A stretch of DNA of 64,000 bases, from NCBI GenBank assembly GCA_036561005.1, contig DATBQE010000050.1:11002-75001 (forward strand). Reading direction: 5' to 3'. Of this stretch, positions 35,898 through 44,901 are shown piece by piece (position 1 is the stretch's first letter; each line of letters opens with the position of its first letter). The notes beneath the pieces are model-generated. The model was not told the DNA's origin, made no database searches, and saw nothing but the letters and a program-made list of their open reading frames with translations. This stretch comes from PKWO01 sp036561005. Its GTDB lineage: Bacteria; Pseudomonadota; Gammaproteobacteria; Burkholderiales; Burkholderiaceae_D. The position numbers and the translations under genes are program-made.

Positions 35898-36434
35898 ATG
35901 GAACAATTTCACGGCACCACCATCCTCACCGTCCGGCGCGGCGAACATGTTGCACTGGGCGGCGATGGTCAAGTCACGCTTGGCAACATTGTTATGAAGG
36001 GTACTGCGCGCAAAGTGCGCAAACTTTACCAAGGGCGGGTTTTGGCAGGGTTTGCCGGCGGCACCGCCGATGCCTTTACCCTGCTTGAGCGTTTCGAAGG
36101 CAAGCTTGAGAAGCATCAAGGTAATTTGATGCGTGCCTCGGTCGAGCTCGCCAAGGACTGGCGCACCGATCGCATCCTGCGCCGCCTGGAAGCGATGCTG
36201 CTGGTTGCCGATCGTGAATCCACCCTGATCATTACCGGTAACGGCGATGTGCTGGAACCGGAAAACGGCATCGGCGCCATCGGCTCCGGCGGCACCTATG
36301 CGCAATCCGCCGCCAAGGCACTGCAGGAAAACACCGACCTGTCCCCGGTTGAGATCGTCAAAAAATCGCTGACCATTGCCGGGGAATTGTGCATCTACAC
36401 CAATCTGTCGCACACGATAGAAACGCTTGAGTGA
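35898..36434 (+). CDS. hslV: ATP-dependent protease subunit HslV
   Basis: A 178-residue proteasome-like peptidase. After a short propeptide MEQFHG the mature protein begins at Thr-7 (TTILTVRRG), which serves as the nucleophile. GNIVMKGTARKVRKL and LAGFAGGTADAFTL are typical. It assembles with HslU, whose gene begins 9 bases later. A GAGG ribosome site lies before the ATG. Confidence 0.97.
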   Translation: MEQFHGTTILTVRRGEHVALGGDGQVTLGNIVMKGTARKVRKLYQGRVLAGFAGGTADAFTLLERFEGKLEKHQGNLMRASVELAKDWRTDRILRRLEAMLLVADRESTLIITGNGDVLEPENGIGAIGSGGTYAQSAAKALQENTDLSPVEIVKKSLTIAGELCIYTNLSHTIETLE

Positions 36435-36443
36435 TTTCTCATC

Positions 36444-37787
36444 ATGAATATGACCCCGGAACAAATCGTCGCTGAACTCGATAAACACGTGGTGGGCCAG
36501 GCCCGCGCCAAACGCGCAGTGGCCATTGCCTTGCGCAATCGCTGGCGCCGGCAGCAGGTGGCGGAACCGCTACGCCATGAAATCACGCCGAAAAACATCT
36601 TGATGATCGGCCCGACCGGCGTCGGCAAGACCGAAATCGCACGCCGTCTGGCCAAGCTGGCAGATGCCCCGTTCATCAAGATTGAGGCCACCAAATTTAC
36701 CGAAGTCGGTTATGTTGGCCGCGATGTGGATACCATCATTCGCGACCTGATCGACATCGGCATTAAACAGACCCGCGAACTGGCCATGCGCCAGGTGCGC
36801 GTTCAGGCGGGAGAAGCGGCAGAAGAACGGATACTTGACATCCTGGTTCCGCCACCGCGCGATTTCGGATTCGGCAGCGCTGCGCACCAAGACAGCGAAG
36901 CGCAGACCGGCAACACCGCTCGGCAGGTGTTTCGCAAGCGGCTGCGTGAAGGCCAGCTTGATCAGCAGGAAGTCGAGATCGAGGTCTCCGAAACCGGGCC
37001 GCAAATGGAAATCATGGCGCCTCCCGGCATGGAAGAAATGACGGAACAGATCAAGTCGATGTTTTCCGGCATAGGCAGTGGGCGCAAGAAAAAACGCAAG
37101 CTGAAGATCAAGGAGGCCCTGCGCATCCTGGTTGACGAAGAAGCCGCCAAACTGATCAATGAAGAGGAATTGAAGCAAAAGGCGATTGCCAACGTGGAAC
37201 AGAACGGGATCGTGTTTCTCGACGAAATCGACAAGATCGCCACGCGCTCGGAAGTCGGCGGCGCCGATGTGTCGCGTGCCGGCGTGCAGCGCGACCTGTT
37301 GCCGCTGGTCGAAGGCACCACCGTCAATACCAAGTACGGCATGATCCGGACCGACCATATCCTGTTCATTGCATCGGGTGCGTTCCACCTTGCCAAGCCG
37401 TCGGACCTGATCCCTGAGTTACAAGGGCGATTCCCGATCCGCGTCGAGCTCGATTCGCTGTCGATTGCCGATTTCGAACGTATCCTGACGGGCACCGATG
37501 CATGCCTGACCAAACAATATGAAGCGCTGCTGGCGACCGAGAAAGTGCGCGTGGAATTCGCCAGCGACGGTATTCATCGACTTGCCGAAATCGCCTTGTC
37601 GGTCAACGAAAAAACGGAAAACATCGGAGCGCGCCGCCTGTATACCGTCATGGAGAAATTGCTGGAAGACGAATCGTTCTCCGCCGGCGGAGAAACGATG
37701 CGAACGGTCGCAATCGACGCGGCCTATGTCGATACCAGGCTGGGAGAATTGGCCGTGAACGAGGACTTGTCGCGCTACGTGCTGTGA
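36444..37787 (+). CDS. hslU: ATP-dependent protease ATPase subunit HslU
   Basis: A 447-residue AAA+ unfoldase. The N-terminus MNMTPEQIVAELDKHVVGQ is typical. Walker A GPTGVGKTEIAR is about residues 57-68; Walker B VFLDEIDKIA is around 255-264. The I-domain is between about 110 and 240 and the C-terminal sensor-2 region ends near LGELAVNEDLSRYVL, with the C-terminal Leu that docks into HslV. It is convergent with the T2SS gspC gene. Confidence 0.97.
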   Translation: MNMTPEQIVAELDKHVVGQARAKRAVAIALRNRWRRQQVAEPLRHEITPKNILMIGPTGVGKTEIARRLAKLADAPFIKIEATKFTEVGYVGRDVDTIIRDLIDIGIKQTRELAMRQVRVQAGEAAEERILDILVPPPRDFGFGSAAHQDSEAQTGNTARQVFRKRLREGQLDQQEVEIEVSETGPQMEIMAPPGMEEMTEQIKSMFSGIGSGRKKKRKLKIKEALRILVDEEAAKLINEEELKQKAIANVEQNGIVFLDEIDKIATRSEVGGADVSRAGVQRDLLPLVEGTTVNTKYGMIRTDHILFIASGAFHLAKPSDLIPELQGRFPIRVELDSLSIADFERILTGTDACLTKQYEALLATEKVRVEFASDGIHRLAEIALSVNEKTENIGARRLYTVMEKLLEDESFSAGGETMRTVAIDAAYVDTRLGELAVNEDLSRYVL

Positions 37788-37790
37788 CGT

Positions 37791-37827
37791 AAAACCGATT
37801 CCGCCCCGGCCATCGGACGCGGAATCG
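37791..37827 (-). terminator. intrinsic terminator ending the T2SS operon
   Basis: A perfect 9-bp stem CGATTCCGC / GCGGAATCG with a 14-base loop is followed, on the minus strand, by GTTTTACG. It lies between the convergent ends of hslU and gspC. The T-tract is on the minus side, so it ends gspC transcription; it may also act weakly for hslU. Confidence 0.6.
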
Positions 37828-37839
37828 AGCACGCAGCGG

Positions 37840-38439
37840 TTAATTGTTCAGATTGTTGCGAACCCGGCCACCTGAACGCCCAATGCGGTTGCCCATTTCC
37901 GGCGGAGGTGGAGGGGGCGGGTTTTGTTCGCCTTCGGGTGGCACGGCGTTTTGCGGCGGCGGTGCCTGCTGCACGATGTTGGGCGCCGGTATGGGGCCCG
38001 GCTGAGGCTGGATGCCGATCGGCGAATCGCCGTGGCCGATGGTTGCGGCAGCGGGCAACTCGACGCGCTTGACGACCCCGTTTTCCGACAGCAGCACATA
38101 TTGTGAATGAACTTCCTTGATCGTGACGCCCGGAACGATTTCGGCGTTTAACCGCACCGCCTCGGCCGGCTTGCCGTCTGCAGCAAGAATGGCGACGCTC
38201 TCGGCTGCGTTTTGCGACACGACCACGCCCTTCAACTGAAAATTGCTGGCGGCAGCAACGGACAAATGGCCGCCGAACAGTCCCATAGCGACTTCAGGAT
38301 CGACTTCGGCTTTTGCCTGCGGCTTCGGCATGGCGACGCTGCGCACTTCCGGCTTGATGAATTGCATGACCCAATAGGTACCGGACATGCACAAGGCCAG
38401 GAACAACAGGAAACTAAAAAGAATCGGCCAGCGCTTCAT
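37840..38439 (-). CDS. gspC: type II secretion protein GspC (HR domain, no PDZ)
   Basis: A 199-residue inner-membrane protein. A short cytoplasmic start (MKRWPILFSFLLFLALCMS) forms the transmembrane helix. The homology region follows with FGGHLSVAAASNFQLKGVVVSQ and IKEVHSQYVLLSENGVVKRVEL. The C-terminal 60 residues are Pro/Gln-rich, ending in a run of Pro (about residues 173-185). No PDZ domain is present, as in the shorter GspC form. Encoded last in the gsp run, separated from gspF by 78 bases. Confidence 0.85.
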   Translation of the reverse strand: MKRWPILFSFLLFLALCMSGTYWVMQFIKPEVRSVAMPKPQAKAEVDPEVAMGLFGGHLSVAAASNFQLKGVVVSQNAAESVAILAADGKPAEAVRLNAEIVPGVTIKEVHSQYVLLSENGVVKRVELPAAATIGHGDSPIGIQPQPGPIPAPNIVQQAPPPQNAVPPEGEQNPPPPPPPEMGNRIGRSGGRVRNNLNN

Positions 38440-38517
38440 ACCATCTCTTCTCGATTATTGAGCAAAATTATTGGGCAAAATCATGGGCTAACTTATTTGG
38501 CTAACTCATGTGTTAAC
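38440..38517. repeat. degenerate short tandem repeat between gspF and gspC
   Basis: Five degenerate units, each about 13 bases and built on GGCTAACT or GGCAAAAT (ATTATTGGGCAAAATC, ATGGGCTAACTT, ATTTGGCTAACTC, ATGTGTTAACTT), run through this spacer. AT-rich and low-complexity in nature. They may separate the gspC start from the gspF stop or arise by slippage. Confidence 0.35.
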
Positions 38518-39738
38518 TTAATGCACTAACTGGTTGATTTCGATGATGGGCATCAAGACAGCCAGCACAATCAGCAGCACCACCACCCCCATGAACAGGA
38601 TCAGCGCCGGCTCAAGCAGGCTGGCGATGGTCATCGCACGCCGCTCCAGATCCTGCTCCTGCGCGCTCGCCGCGCGATCAAGCATGGCCGGCAATTCGCC
38701 GGTCACTTCTCCGGCACGTATCATGTGAATCAACATGGGTGGAAAGTATTTGTGAGCAGACAGGGCGCGCGCCAGGCTCACGCCCTCGCGCACACTGGTC
38801 GTCGCGTCCTCGACCTGTTCGCGCATTGCGACATTCGACAAGGTATCGCGGCTGGTTTGCAGCGCGCGCAGAATAGGCACACCGGAACCGGTGGTAATGG
38901 CCAGGGTGCTGGCAAAACGCGAAGTATTGAGGCTGCGCTCGAATTTGCCGTACAAAGGCGCGCGCAGCAGCCACGAGTGAAAGCGGTACTTGAAGGCGGG
39001 ATTTTGCAACGCTTTGCGCCAGGCAAAACCTGCGAATATCGCCAGGGCCAGCACGTATAAACCGTCCGAGCGGACAAAGTCCGACACGGCCAGCATCATG
39101 ACCGTCAGCAAGGGCAGCTTCTGTTTGGTGCTGGCAAATACCGACACGATTTGCGGCACGACGTAGGTCAGCAGGAATATCACAATGGCAAACGCCACGA
39201 CGGTCACGATGGCCGGATAGGTAAATGCCAGCTTAACCTTTTGCACCAGCGCATTGCGCCGCTCGATGAAATCGGCCAGGCGCGACAACACCTTGGCCAG
39301 TTGTCCGATTTGTTCGCCCGATGCAATCAGGGCACGGTAAATATCGGTGAAATCGCGCGGGTGTTGCGCCAGCGCATCCGACAGCGAAGAGCCGCCCATC
39401 AATTCGGCGCGGATCGATGCGATCAGATCGCGCAAATAAGGGCGCTCCGATTGTTCCAGCAAGGCGGTGAATGCCTGCTCAAGCGGCAGGCTCGCTTCCA
39501 GCAAGCTGGCGAGCTGGCGGGTAAACAGTGCCAGTTCAGTGGTCGACAAACCGTCGCCGAAGGAACGCGAGCGCGCATGTCCGCTGGCATCGACCTGGCT
39601 CGCAATCGGTTCCACGACGACCGGCGCCAGATCGCGGGCACGCAAGTCCGCGCGTGCGGCGCGCAGACTGTCTGCGTTGACCACACCCTTTCTGTTGACA
39701 CCGGCTGCGTCGACAGCCTCATAGCGAAATGCGGGCAT
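38518..39738 (-). CDS. gspF: type II secretion protein GspF
   Basis: A 406-residue inner-membrane platform protein. The N-terminal region MPAFRYEAVDAAGVNRKGVV is typical of GspF/PilC. Two T2SSF helical domains are seen, each followed by a transmembrane segment: VKLAFTYPAIVTVVAFAIVI, a middle one (GLYVLALAIFAGFAW), and ALILFMGVVVLLIVLAVLMP near the C-terminus. It interacts with the GspE ATPase and GspL. A palindromic element separates it from gspE. Confidence 0.95.
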   Translation of the reverse strand: MPAFRYEAVDAAGVNRKGVVNADSLRAARADLRARDLAPVVVEPIASQVDASGHARSRSFGDGLSTTELALFTRQLASLLEASLPLEQAFTALLEQSERPYLRDLIASIRAELMGGSSLSDALAQHPRDFTDIYRALIASGEQIGQLAKVLSRLADFIERRNALVQKVKLAFTYPAIVTVVAFAIVIFLLTYVVPQIVSVFASTKQKLPLLTVMMLAVSDFVRSDGLYVLALAIFAGFAWRKALQNPAFKYRFHSWLLRAPLYGKFERSLNTSRFASTLAITTGSGVPILRALQTSRDTLSNVAMREQVEDATTSVREGVSLARALSAHKYFPPMLIHMIRAGEVTGELPAMLDRAASAQEQDLERRAMTIASLLEPALILFMGVVVLLIVLAVLMPIIEINQLVH

Positions 39739-39753
39739 GGTTCAGCCCCCCAC

Positions 39754-39884
39754 AGGTTGTTGAAAAACGTAGCGAGCGAGCCGGGATCGGGGTTGGGGAG
39801 CACACGGGTAGGCAAGTACACAGAGCACCGCAGACCGGGAGGTGGTCGGGCCGCGTAGGACGCGCAGTCGTTTTGCAACAGCCT
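39754..39884. repeat. palindromic element, copy B, inside the gsp operon
   Basis: A 131-bp element with imperfect 16-base terminal inverted repeats AGGTTGTTGAAAAACG / CGTTTTGCAACAGCCT (2 mismatches). Just inside the left end is CGTAGCGAGCGAGCC, and near the right end is TCGGGCCGCG, both shared with the copy at 59536. It fills the spacer between gspE and gspF and codes for nothing. It resembles a MITE or REP-type element. Confidence 0.6.
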
Positions 39885-39890
39885 GCGCGC

Positions 39891-41339
39891 TCATTTGTTG
39901 CCTTCTTTGGTTACGCGCAGCAATTCAGCTTGCGTCGTGACGCCTTCGGTGAGCCAGCGTTCGCCGTCTTCCCGCATTGTGCGCATGCCGTCCTTCTGGG
40001 CGGCGGCGCGGATTTCGGCTTCGGATGCCTGGTTGTGGATCTGCGCGTTGATCGCTTCGGTTGTTTGCAACAATTCATAGACGCCGACGCGTCCATGGTA
40101 ACCGGTTTGGCCGCAATGCTCGCAACCGACCGCCACCCAACCGTGGCCGTCGTGCACCTTGCAGTGGCTGCACAATTTGCGCACCAGGCGCTGCGCCACG
40201 ACACCCAAAAGCGATGATGACAGCAGGAACGGTTCAATGCCCATGTCGAGCAAACGTGTCACGGCGGCGGCCGAATCGTTGGTATGCAAGGTCGCCAATA
40301 CAAGGTGGCCGGTGAGCGATGCCTGCACCGCGATCTGTGCGGTTTCAAGGTCGCGAATTTCGCCGATCATGATCACATCAGGGTCTTGGCGCAAAATAGC
40401 GCGCAACGCCTTGGCGAAGGTCATTTCGATACGCGCGTTGACCTGGGTCTGGCCGACACCGGCCAATTCATATTCGATCGGATCTTCCACCGTGAGAATG
40501 TTGGTGGTGCTGGCATTCAAGCGCGACAGCGCAGCGTACAAGGTGGTGGTCTTGCCCGAACCTGTTGGACCAGTCACGAGCACGATACCGTGCGGTTGGG
40601 CGATCAATTCGTCGAATTGCGTCAACACGTCGGGACTCATGCCGAGGTGGCGCAAATCGAGCCGGCCGGCCTCCTTGTCGAGCAAACGCAACACGGCACG
40701 CTCGCCATGACCTGTCGGGAGCGTGGAAACCCGCACGTCGACCGGCTTGCCGCCGACGCGCAGCGTAATGCGGCCGTCCTGCGGCAAGCGCTTCTCGGCG
40801 ATGTCGAGCTGGGCCATGATCTTGATACGCGAGATCAAGGAAGCGTGGATCGCCTTCTTCGGCCGCACGACGTCGCGCAGCGAACCGTCAATGCGGAAAC
40901 GCACGACGGAAATCTGCTCGAACGGTTCGATATGAATGTCCGATGCTTCTTCCCGCAGGGCCTGCGTCAACAGTGCATTGATCATGCGAATGACCGGTGC
41001 ATCGTCGGCCGATTCGAGCAAGTCTTCGATGGCCGGCATGTCGAGCATGAGCTTGGCCAGATCGAGGTCGGACTCGAATTCGTCAACCACCTGTGCCGCA
41101 TCGCCGCCGGAGCCGGCATAGGCTTGTGCGATTGCCGCATCGAGGTCATCGCGCGACATGGTCTTGAGCTTCACGCGGCCATAGCGCCGCCCGACCTCGG
41201 CGATGGCGGAAGGCTTGGTCGCTTCAGATATCCAGACTTCAACGACCGGCGCGAGGTCGCCATCGGCGGTTTCGCTGCGGCGTGCAAGCAGCGTGAAATC
41301 GCGCGCAAAACTATAGGGCAGCAGGCGTGGTTCGGACAT
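39891..41339 (-). CDS. gspE: type II secretion ATPase GspE
   Basis: A 482-residue secretion ATPase. The N-terminal GspE domain has Pro-rich linker residues before about 110. Walker A GPTGSGKTTTLYAA and Walker B-like ILRQDPDVIMIGEIRD are present. The C-terminal four-cysteine zinc element is LCSHC...VGCEHC, found in GspE and PilB. It assembles with GspL and GspF. It is three bases downstream of gspD. Confidence 0.97.
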   Translation of the reverse strand: MSEPRLLPYSFARDFTLLARRSETADGDLAPVVEVWISEATKPSAIAEVGRRYGRVKLKTMSRDDLDAAIAQAYAGSGGDAAQVVDEFESDLDLAKLMLDMPAIEDLLESADDAPVIRMINALLTQALREEASDIHIEPFEQISVVRFRIDGSLRDVVRPKKAIHASLISRIKIMAQLDIAEKRLPQDGRITLRVGGKPVDVRVSTLPTGHGERAVLRLLDKEAGRLDLRHLGMSPDVLTQFDELIAQPHGIVLVTGPTGSGKTTTLYAALSRLNASTTNILTVEDPIEYELAGVGQTQVNARIEMTFAKALRAILRQDPDVIMIGEIRDLETAQIAVQASLTGHLVLATLHTNDSAAAVTRLLDMGIEPFLLSSSLLGVVAQRLVRKLCSHCKVHDGHGWVAVGCEHCGQTGYHGRVGVYELLQTTEAINAQIHNQASEAEIRAAAQKDGMRTMREDGERWLTEGVTTQAELLRVTKEGNK

Positions 41340-41342
41340 GGT

Positions 41343-43592
41343 CTATTGTTTCGGCTTGGTCAGATCGATCACCGGCGCATTCTTGTCGTCCAACTGGATC
41401 GCAGGTTGGCGAGGCGTCTGCGGCGGCAAAGGCTGCACCAGGCCTTGGCCTCCCACCTGGCCCTTTTGATCCGGCGGCAGGACCGGCGCCCGCATATCAG
41501 GCAGCAGCGTGGCGCTAGGTGGTTGGGCATGTTCCTCGGCCGTGCGCATATAGTCGTAGCGATCCGCCGTGACGTGGTTGCTCTGGTCCTCGTTGCGGAT
41601 CACGATCGGGCGCAGGAACACCATCAGGTTGGTCTTGGAGCGCGAGCGGGTCTTGTATTTGAACAGGTTGCCAATCAAGGGCACGCTGCCGAGACCCGGC
41701 ACTTGCTCATTGGTGTCGCTCACGCTGTCCTGGATCAAGCCGCCCAGCACAATGATCTGGCCGTCGTCGACGAGCACGTTTGTTGTGATCGAGCGCAGGT
41801 TGGTGATCAAGCCTGCAGCATTGTTTTGCGTGGTATCGATGGACGACGATTCCTGATAGATGGCCATCTTGACGGTGCCGCCTTCGGAAATTTGCGGACG
41901 CACGCGCAACTTCAAACCGATGTCCTTGCGATCGACCGTCTGGAACGGGTTGACGCCCGCGGCGCCACCGGAAGCTGCCGTGGCGAAGCTGCCGGTAATG
42001 AACGGCACGTTCTGGCCGACGATGATGGTCGACTCTTCATTGTCGAGCGTGATCATGTTCGGCATCGACAGGATGTTTGCCGTATTGTTGGTCGCGATGG
42101 AGTGCGCAATCGCGCCCAGCGTCAACTGGCCGGCAACCTGACGGAATATGCCTAGCGAGAGGCCATTGCCGGGCAGCGTCGGCGCGGTCGCGGTCGTGCT
42201 GCTGCCGGAACTGCTCGAATTGGCGGCCGCCAGCGCGAACAGATTGTTGCCGCCGCTGCTGAATGCCGTGGCACCGCCCAAGCGGTAGGAGCTGTTGGCA
42301 TTGCCCGACAACGCAGCCCATTGCACGCCCAGTTCCGCTTCCTGCGAATCGGTCACTTCGACGATCAAGGCTTCAATGTAGACTTCGGCGCGGCGCGCAT
42401 CGAGCTGGTCGATCACGACGCGCAAATTACGATAAACCGTATCGCTGGCGGTGATGATCAGGGTATTGGTTGCCTGGTCGGCCTGGATGAAGCCTGCCGA
42501 ACCGCCGCTCGGCAAGGTCGATGGCGAAGCCGGCGTGGAAGGCGGCAGCGCGCCGCCGGGTGTGGTTCCGCCGGCACCGCCCGGCTGCTGCGGCTGGCTC
42601 GATTGATCGCGCGGCGAACTACTGCTGCCGGCATTGGCATTGGGCGACGAATCGGACGAGACGACGGCGCGTAATGTCGTTGCCAGTTTGATTGCATCGG
42701 CGTTCTTCAGATAGACCACATGCACGTTACCGGGCAGAGTCGTCGGCTGATCGAGCTTGTTGATCAGCGACTTCGCCAGATTGGCCCGTGCCACCGACGG
42801 TGCCTTGATCAGCACGGCATTGGTGCGCGGATCGGCAGTCAGCGTGACCTTGCCGCCATCGGGGCTACCGCCGCCGGTCGGTTCGAGCATGCGGTTGATC
42901 ATGGTTGCAATATCGCTGGCAATTGCATACTTGATCGGAACCACGTCCACATCGACATTCGACGGACCATCGAGCGCGGCAATGATCTTGCCCAGGCGCG
43001 TCAGGTTGTCGGCGTAGTCGGTGATGACCAGTGTGTTGTTGCCGATATTGGCGTTGATCGTGTTGTTGGGCGAAATCAGCGGACGCAATACAGCAAGCAG
43101 GTTGGTGGCCGATTCATAGTTCAGGTGATAAATCTGGGTCGCGATCTGATCGCCCTTCACAGCAGCCACGTCGGTCGGGCCGACCTGCAGTTTGGCATCG
43201 GATTCCGGCACCACCTTGGTGTAGCCGTCCGCCACGACAACGGTAAAGCCTTGCAGGCGCAGTGCCGAGATGAGCAAACGGTAGGCGTGCGCCTTGTCGA
43301 CCGGTTTTTCCGCCACCAGGGTCAAGGTGCCCTTGACGCGCGGGTCGATGATGAAAGTCGTATTGGTGTAATGTCCAATGGCCTTGATGACCGATTCGAT
43401 ATCGGCGCCGACGAAATTGAGCGTCGCATCATCGGCGGCCGGATCATGCGCAAACACCGGCGCCGACAAGGCGCAGAGTACCGCAGTCATGGCACCAACA
43501 CGGCGCCACTTGGCACTCCTGTCGGCACTCTCGCCAGCTTTCCTGTCGGTTTTCTTGTGAGCTTCGATAGTCGATCGTTTGTCTTTTTTCAT
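41343..43592 (-). CDS. gspD: type II secretion outer-membrane secretin GspD
   Basis: A 749-residue secretin. An extended basic N-terminus leads to a signal peptide around residues 35-50 (MTAVLCALSAPVFA). N0 starts with TLNFVGADIESVIKAIGHYT; N1-N3 follow with Ser/Gly-rich insertions (SSPNANAGSSSSPRDQ). The secretin domain has VPFITGSF, VDRKDIGLKLRVRPQI and VLGGLIQDSVSDTNEQVPGL near the C-terminus. The start codon overlaps the gspN stop by ATGA. Confidence 0.96.
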   Translation of the reverse strand: MKKDKRSTIEAHKKTDRKAGESADRSAKWRRVGAMTAVLCALSAPVFAHDPAADDATLNFVGADIESVIKAIGHYTNTTFIIDPRVKGTLTLVAEKPVDKAHAYRLLISALRLQGFTVVVADGYTKVVPESDAKLQVGPTDVAAVKGDQIATQIYHLNYESATNLLAVLRPLISPNNTINANIGNNTLVITDYADNLTRLGKIIAALDGPSNVDVDVVPIKYAIASDIATMINRMLEPTGGGSPDGGKVTLTADPRTNAVLIKAPSVARANLAKSLINKLDQPTTLPGNVHVVYLKNADAIKLATTLRAVVSSDSSPNANAGSSSSPRDQSSQPQQPGGAGGTTPGGALPPSTPASPSTLPSGGSAGFIQADQATNTLIITASDTVYRNLRVVIDQLDARRAEVYIEALIVEVTDSQEAELGVQWAALSGNANSSYRLGGATAFSSGGNNLFALAAANSSSSGSSTTATAPTLPGNGLSLGIFRQVAGQLTLGAIAHSIATNNTANILSMPNMITLDNEESTIIVGQNVPFITGSFATAASGGAAGVNPFQTVDRKDIGLKLRVRPQISEGGTVKMAIYQESSSIDTTQNNAAGLITNLRSITTNVLVDDGQIIVLGGLIQDSVSDTNEQVPGLGSVPLIGNLFKYKTRSRSKTNLMVFLRPIVIRNEDQSNHVTADRYDYMRTAEEHAQPPSATLLPDMRAPVLPPDQKGQVGGQGLVQPLPPQTPRQPAIQLDDKNAPVIDLTKPKQ

Positions 43593-44356
43593 AGCCTTAA
43601 CGCAAACACGTCCTTGTCACCAATTCTCTGCCGCTGACCCAGCAAATTCAATAAATTTGCCAACTTTTGCTCTTGCCCTGCTTCTGCTTCGGCCATTCCG
43701 GAAAAATGGAATTGCCCGTTGGCCAGGTTGCCCTCGCCATTCAACAACATCGGTCCGCGCGTGGTCTTGAGCTCCAGATGCGCCTGCTCGCCGTTCCACT
43801 GTATGCCGACATGGTAGGCACCCAAAGGCCGGATATTCGACAGGCGCGATCCGATGTCGCTCAATTCCAGATTCGTGGTGCCGGTTACCGCCAACCCCGC
43901 ACCGTGACGCGCTATCAGCAGCGGCCCCCAAGACAACTGCATCTGTCCTGACGGCTGTATCGTGTTCAATGGCGCACCCAACCCGGACAAACGGTCCGCC
44001 GGCAACTCCACCGATGCACCACTGACTTGCCATTGCGACCAATTTCCGCCAACTGTCACCGTTTGCGAGAGCGCCGAAGGATTCTCCAATTCGGCGTCGA
44101 CCTGCCCAAACAAAACCAGCGGCGACAGCTTCCAGGAAAAGCGTCCGGGCAACAATGGCGTGACCGGCTCGCCCTTGCCCGGCGCGCCGCCTATGAATGC
44201 CGAACCGCGCCATAGTGTGCCTTGCGCGTCGCCCAGCGTCAAACGTCCGCCGCTTTCTTTTTCCACCTCGTAAGTCAGCCACGTCGCCGGAAAGAAGGCG
44301 AGCGCGGTGAGCGCCACGCACAGTGCAGCGGCTATGGCCCAAATTACGAAGCGCAT
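43589..44356 (-). CDS. gspN: type II secretion protein GspN
   Basis: A 255-residue accessory protein with one N-terminal transmembrane helix (VIWAIAAALCVALTALAFFP). The rest follows the GspN family (TWLTYEVEKESGGRLTLGDAQG, LWRGSAFIGG). It overlaps gspD by four bases and follows gspM by 17 bases. GspN is found mostly in betaproteobacterial and some gamma systems; its exact role is unsettled. Confidence 0.85.
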   Translation of the reverse strand: MRFVIWAIAAALCVALTALAFFPATWLTYEVEKESGGRLTLGDAQGTLWRGSAFIGGAPGKGEPVTPLLPGRFSWKLSPLVLFGQVDAELENPSALSQTVTVGGNWSQWQVSGASVELPADRLSGLGAPLNTIQPSGQMQLSWGPLLIARHGAGLAVTGTTNLELSDIGSRLSNIRPLGAYHVGIQWNGEQAHLELKTTRGPMLLNGEGNLANGQFHFSGMAEAEAGQEQKLANLLNLLGQRQRIGDKDVFALRL

Positions 44357-44373
44357 CGCATGTCCATCCTCGC

Positions 44374-44901
44374 CTATCCCTCGCTGTGCTGTTGTTTCAG
44401 CGTCAGAGTGGCATTGACCATGTCGAGCTGCGCCGAGGCAATGAAGTTGGCTTCGACGACGGACAGATGCGACGTTTTCTGCTGTTCGTTCAACCAGTCA
44501 AGCAAGCCGGCAAAAGAGACCGGATCGAGTTGCAGGCGAATCAGTCCGTCGGAAACGGCAAGATTCTTGGGTTTCAAGCCATGCGCCGAAAGCGAAGCGG
44601 CGACGCTCTCCTGCGAAACCGGTTCCGTCGTTACCCCGGCTGCGCTTTTCAATTCCGCCGCCTGGGTCGCCAATGCCTGCATTTGCGCCGCCTTCTGACG
44701 CAATTCGGGCAAATCGTGGCTGAGCTGCTTGCGCCCTTTCAAGGCTGGGGCAAACAATAAAAGATAAACCAGGAACAGCAGAAGCACGGCGGCGCCCACG
44801 CCCAACATCGTGCGCTCACGCGCGTTGCGCTCGTTCCAGAATATCGTGGCCGACTCCTTCAATTCGTCGAACACGTTCGATCCCTTGGTTGCCGTACTCA
44901 T
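44374..44901 (-). CDS. gspM: type II secretion protein GspM
   Basis: A 175-residue protein. The ATG at 44901 overlaps the gspL stop as ATGA, with AGGAG six bases upstream; a longer start at 44922 would overlap gspL more. A transmembrane helix is around residues 33-52 (MLGVGAAVLLLFLVYLLLFAP), followed by coiled-coil and a small ferredoxin-like periplasmic domain. It pairs with GspL in the inner-membrane platform. Confidence 0.88.
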   Translation of the reverse strand: MSTATKGSNVFDELKESATIFWNERNARERTMLGVGAAVLLLFLVYLLLFAPALKGRKQLSHDLPELRQKAAQMQALATQAAELKSAAGVTTEPVSQESVAASLSAHGLKPKNLAVSDGLIRLQLDPVSFAGLLDWLNEQQKTSHLSVVEANFIASAQLDMVNATLTLKQQHSEG

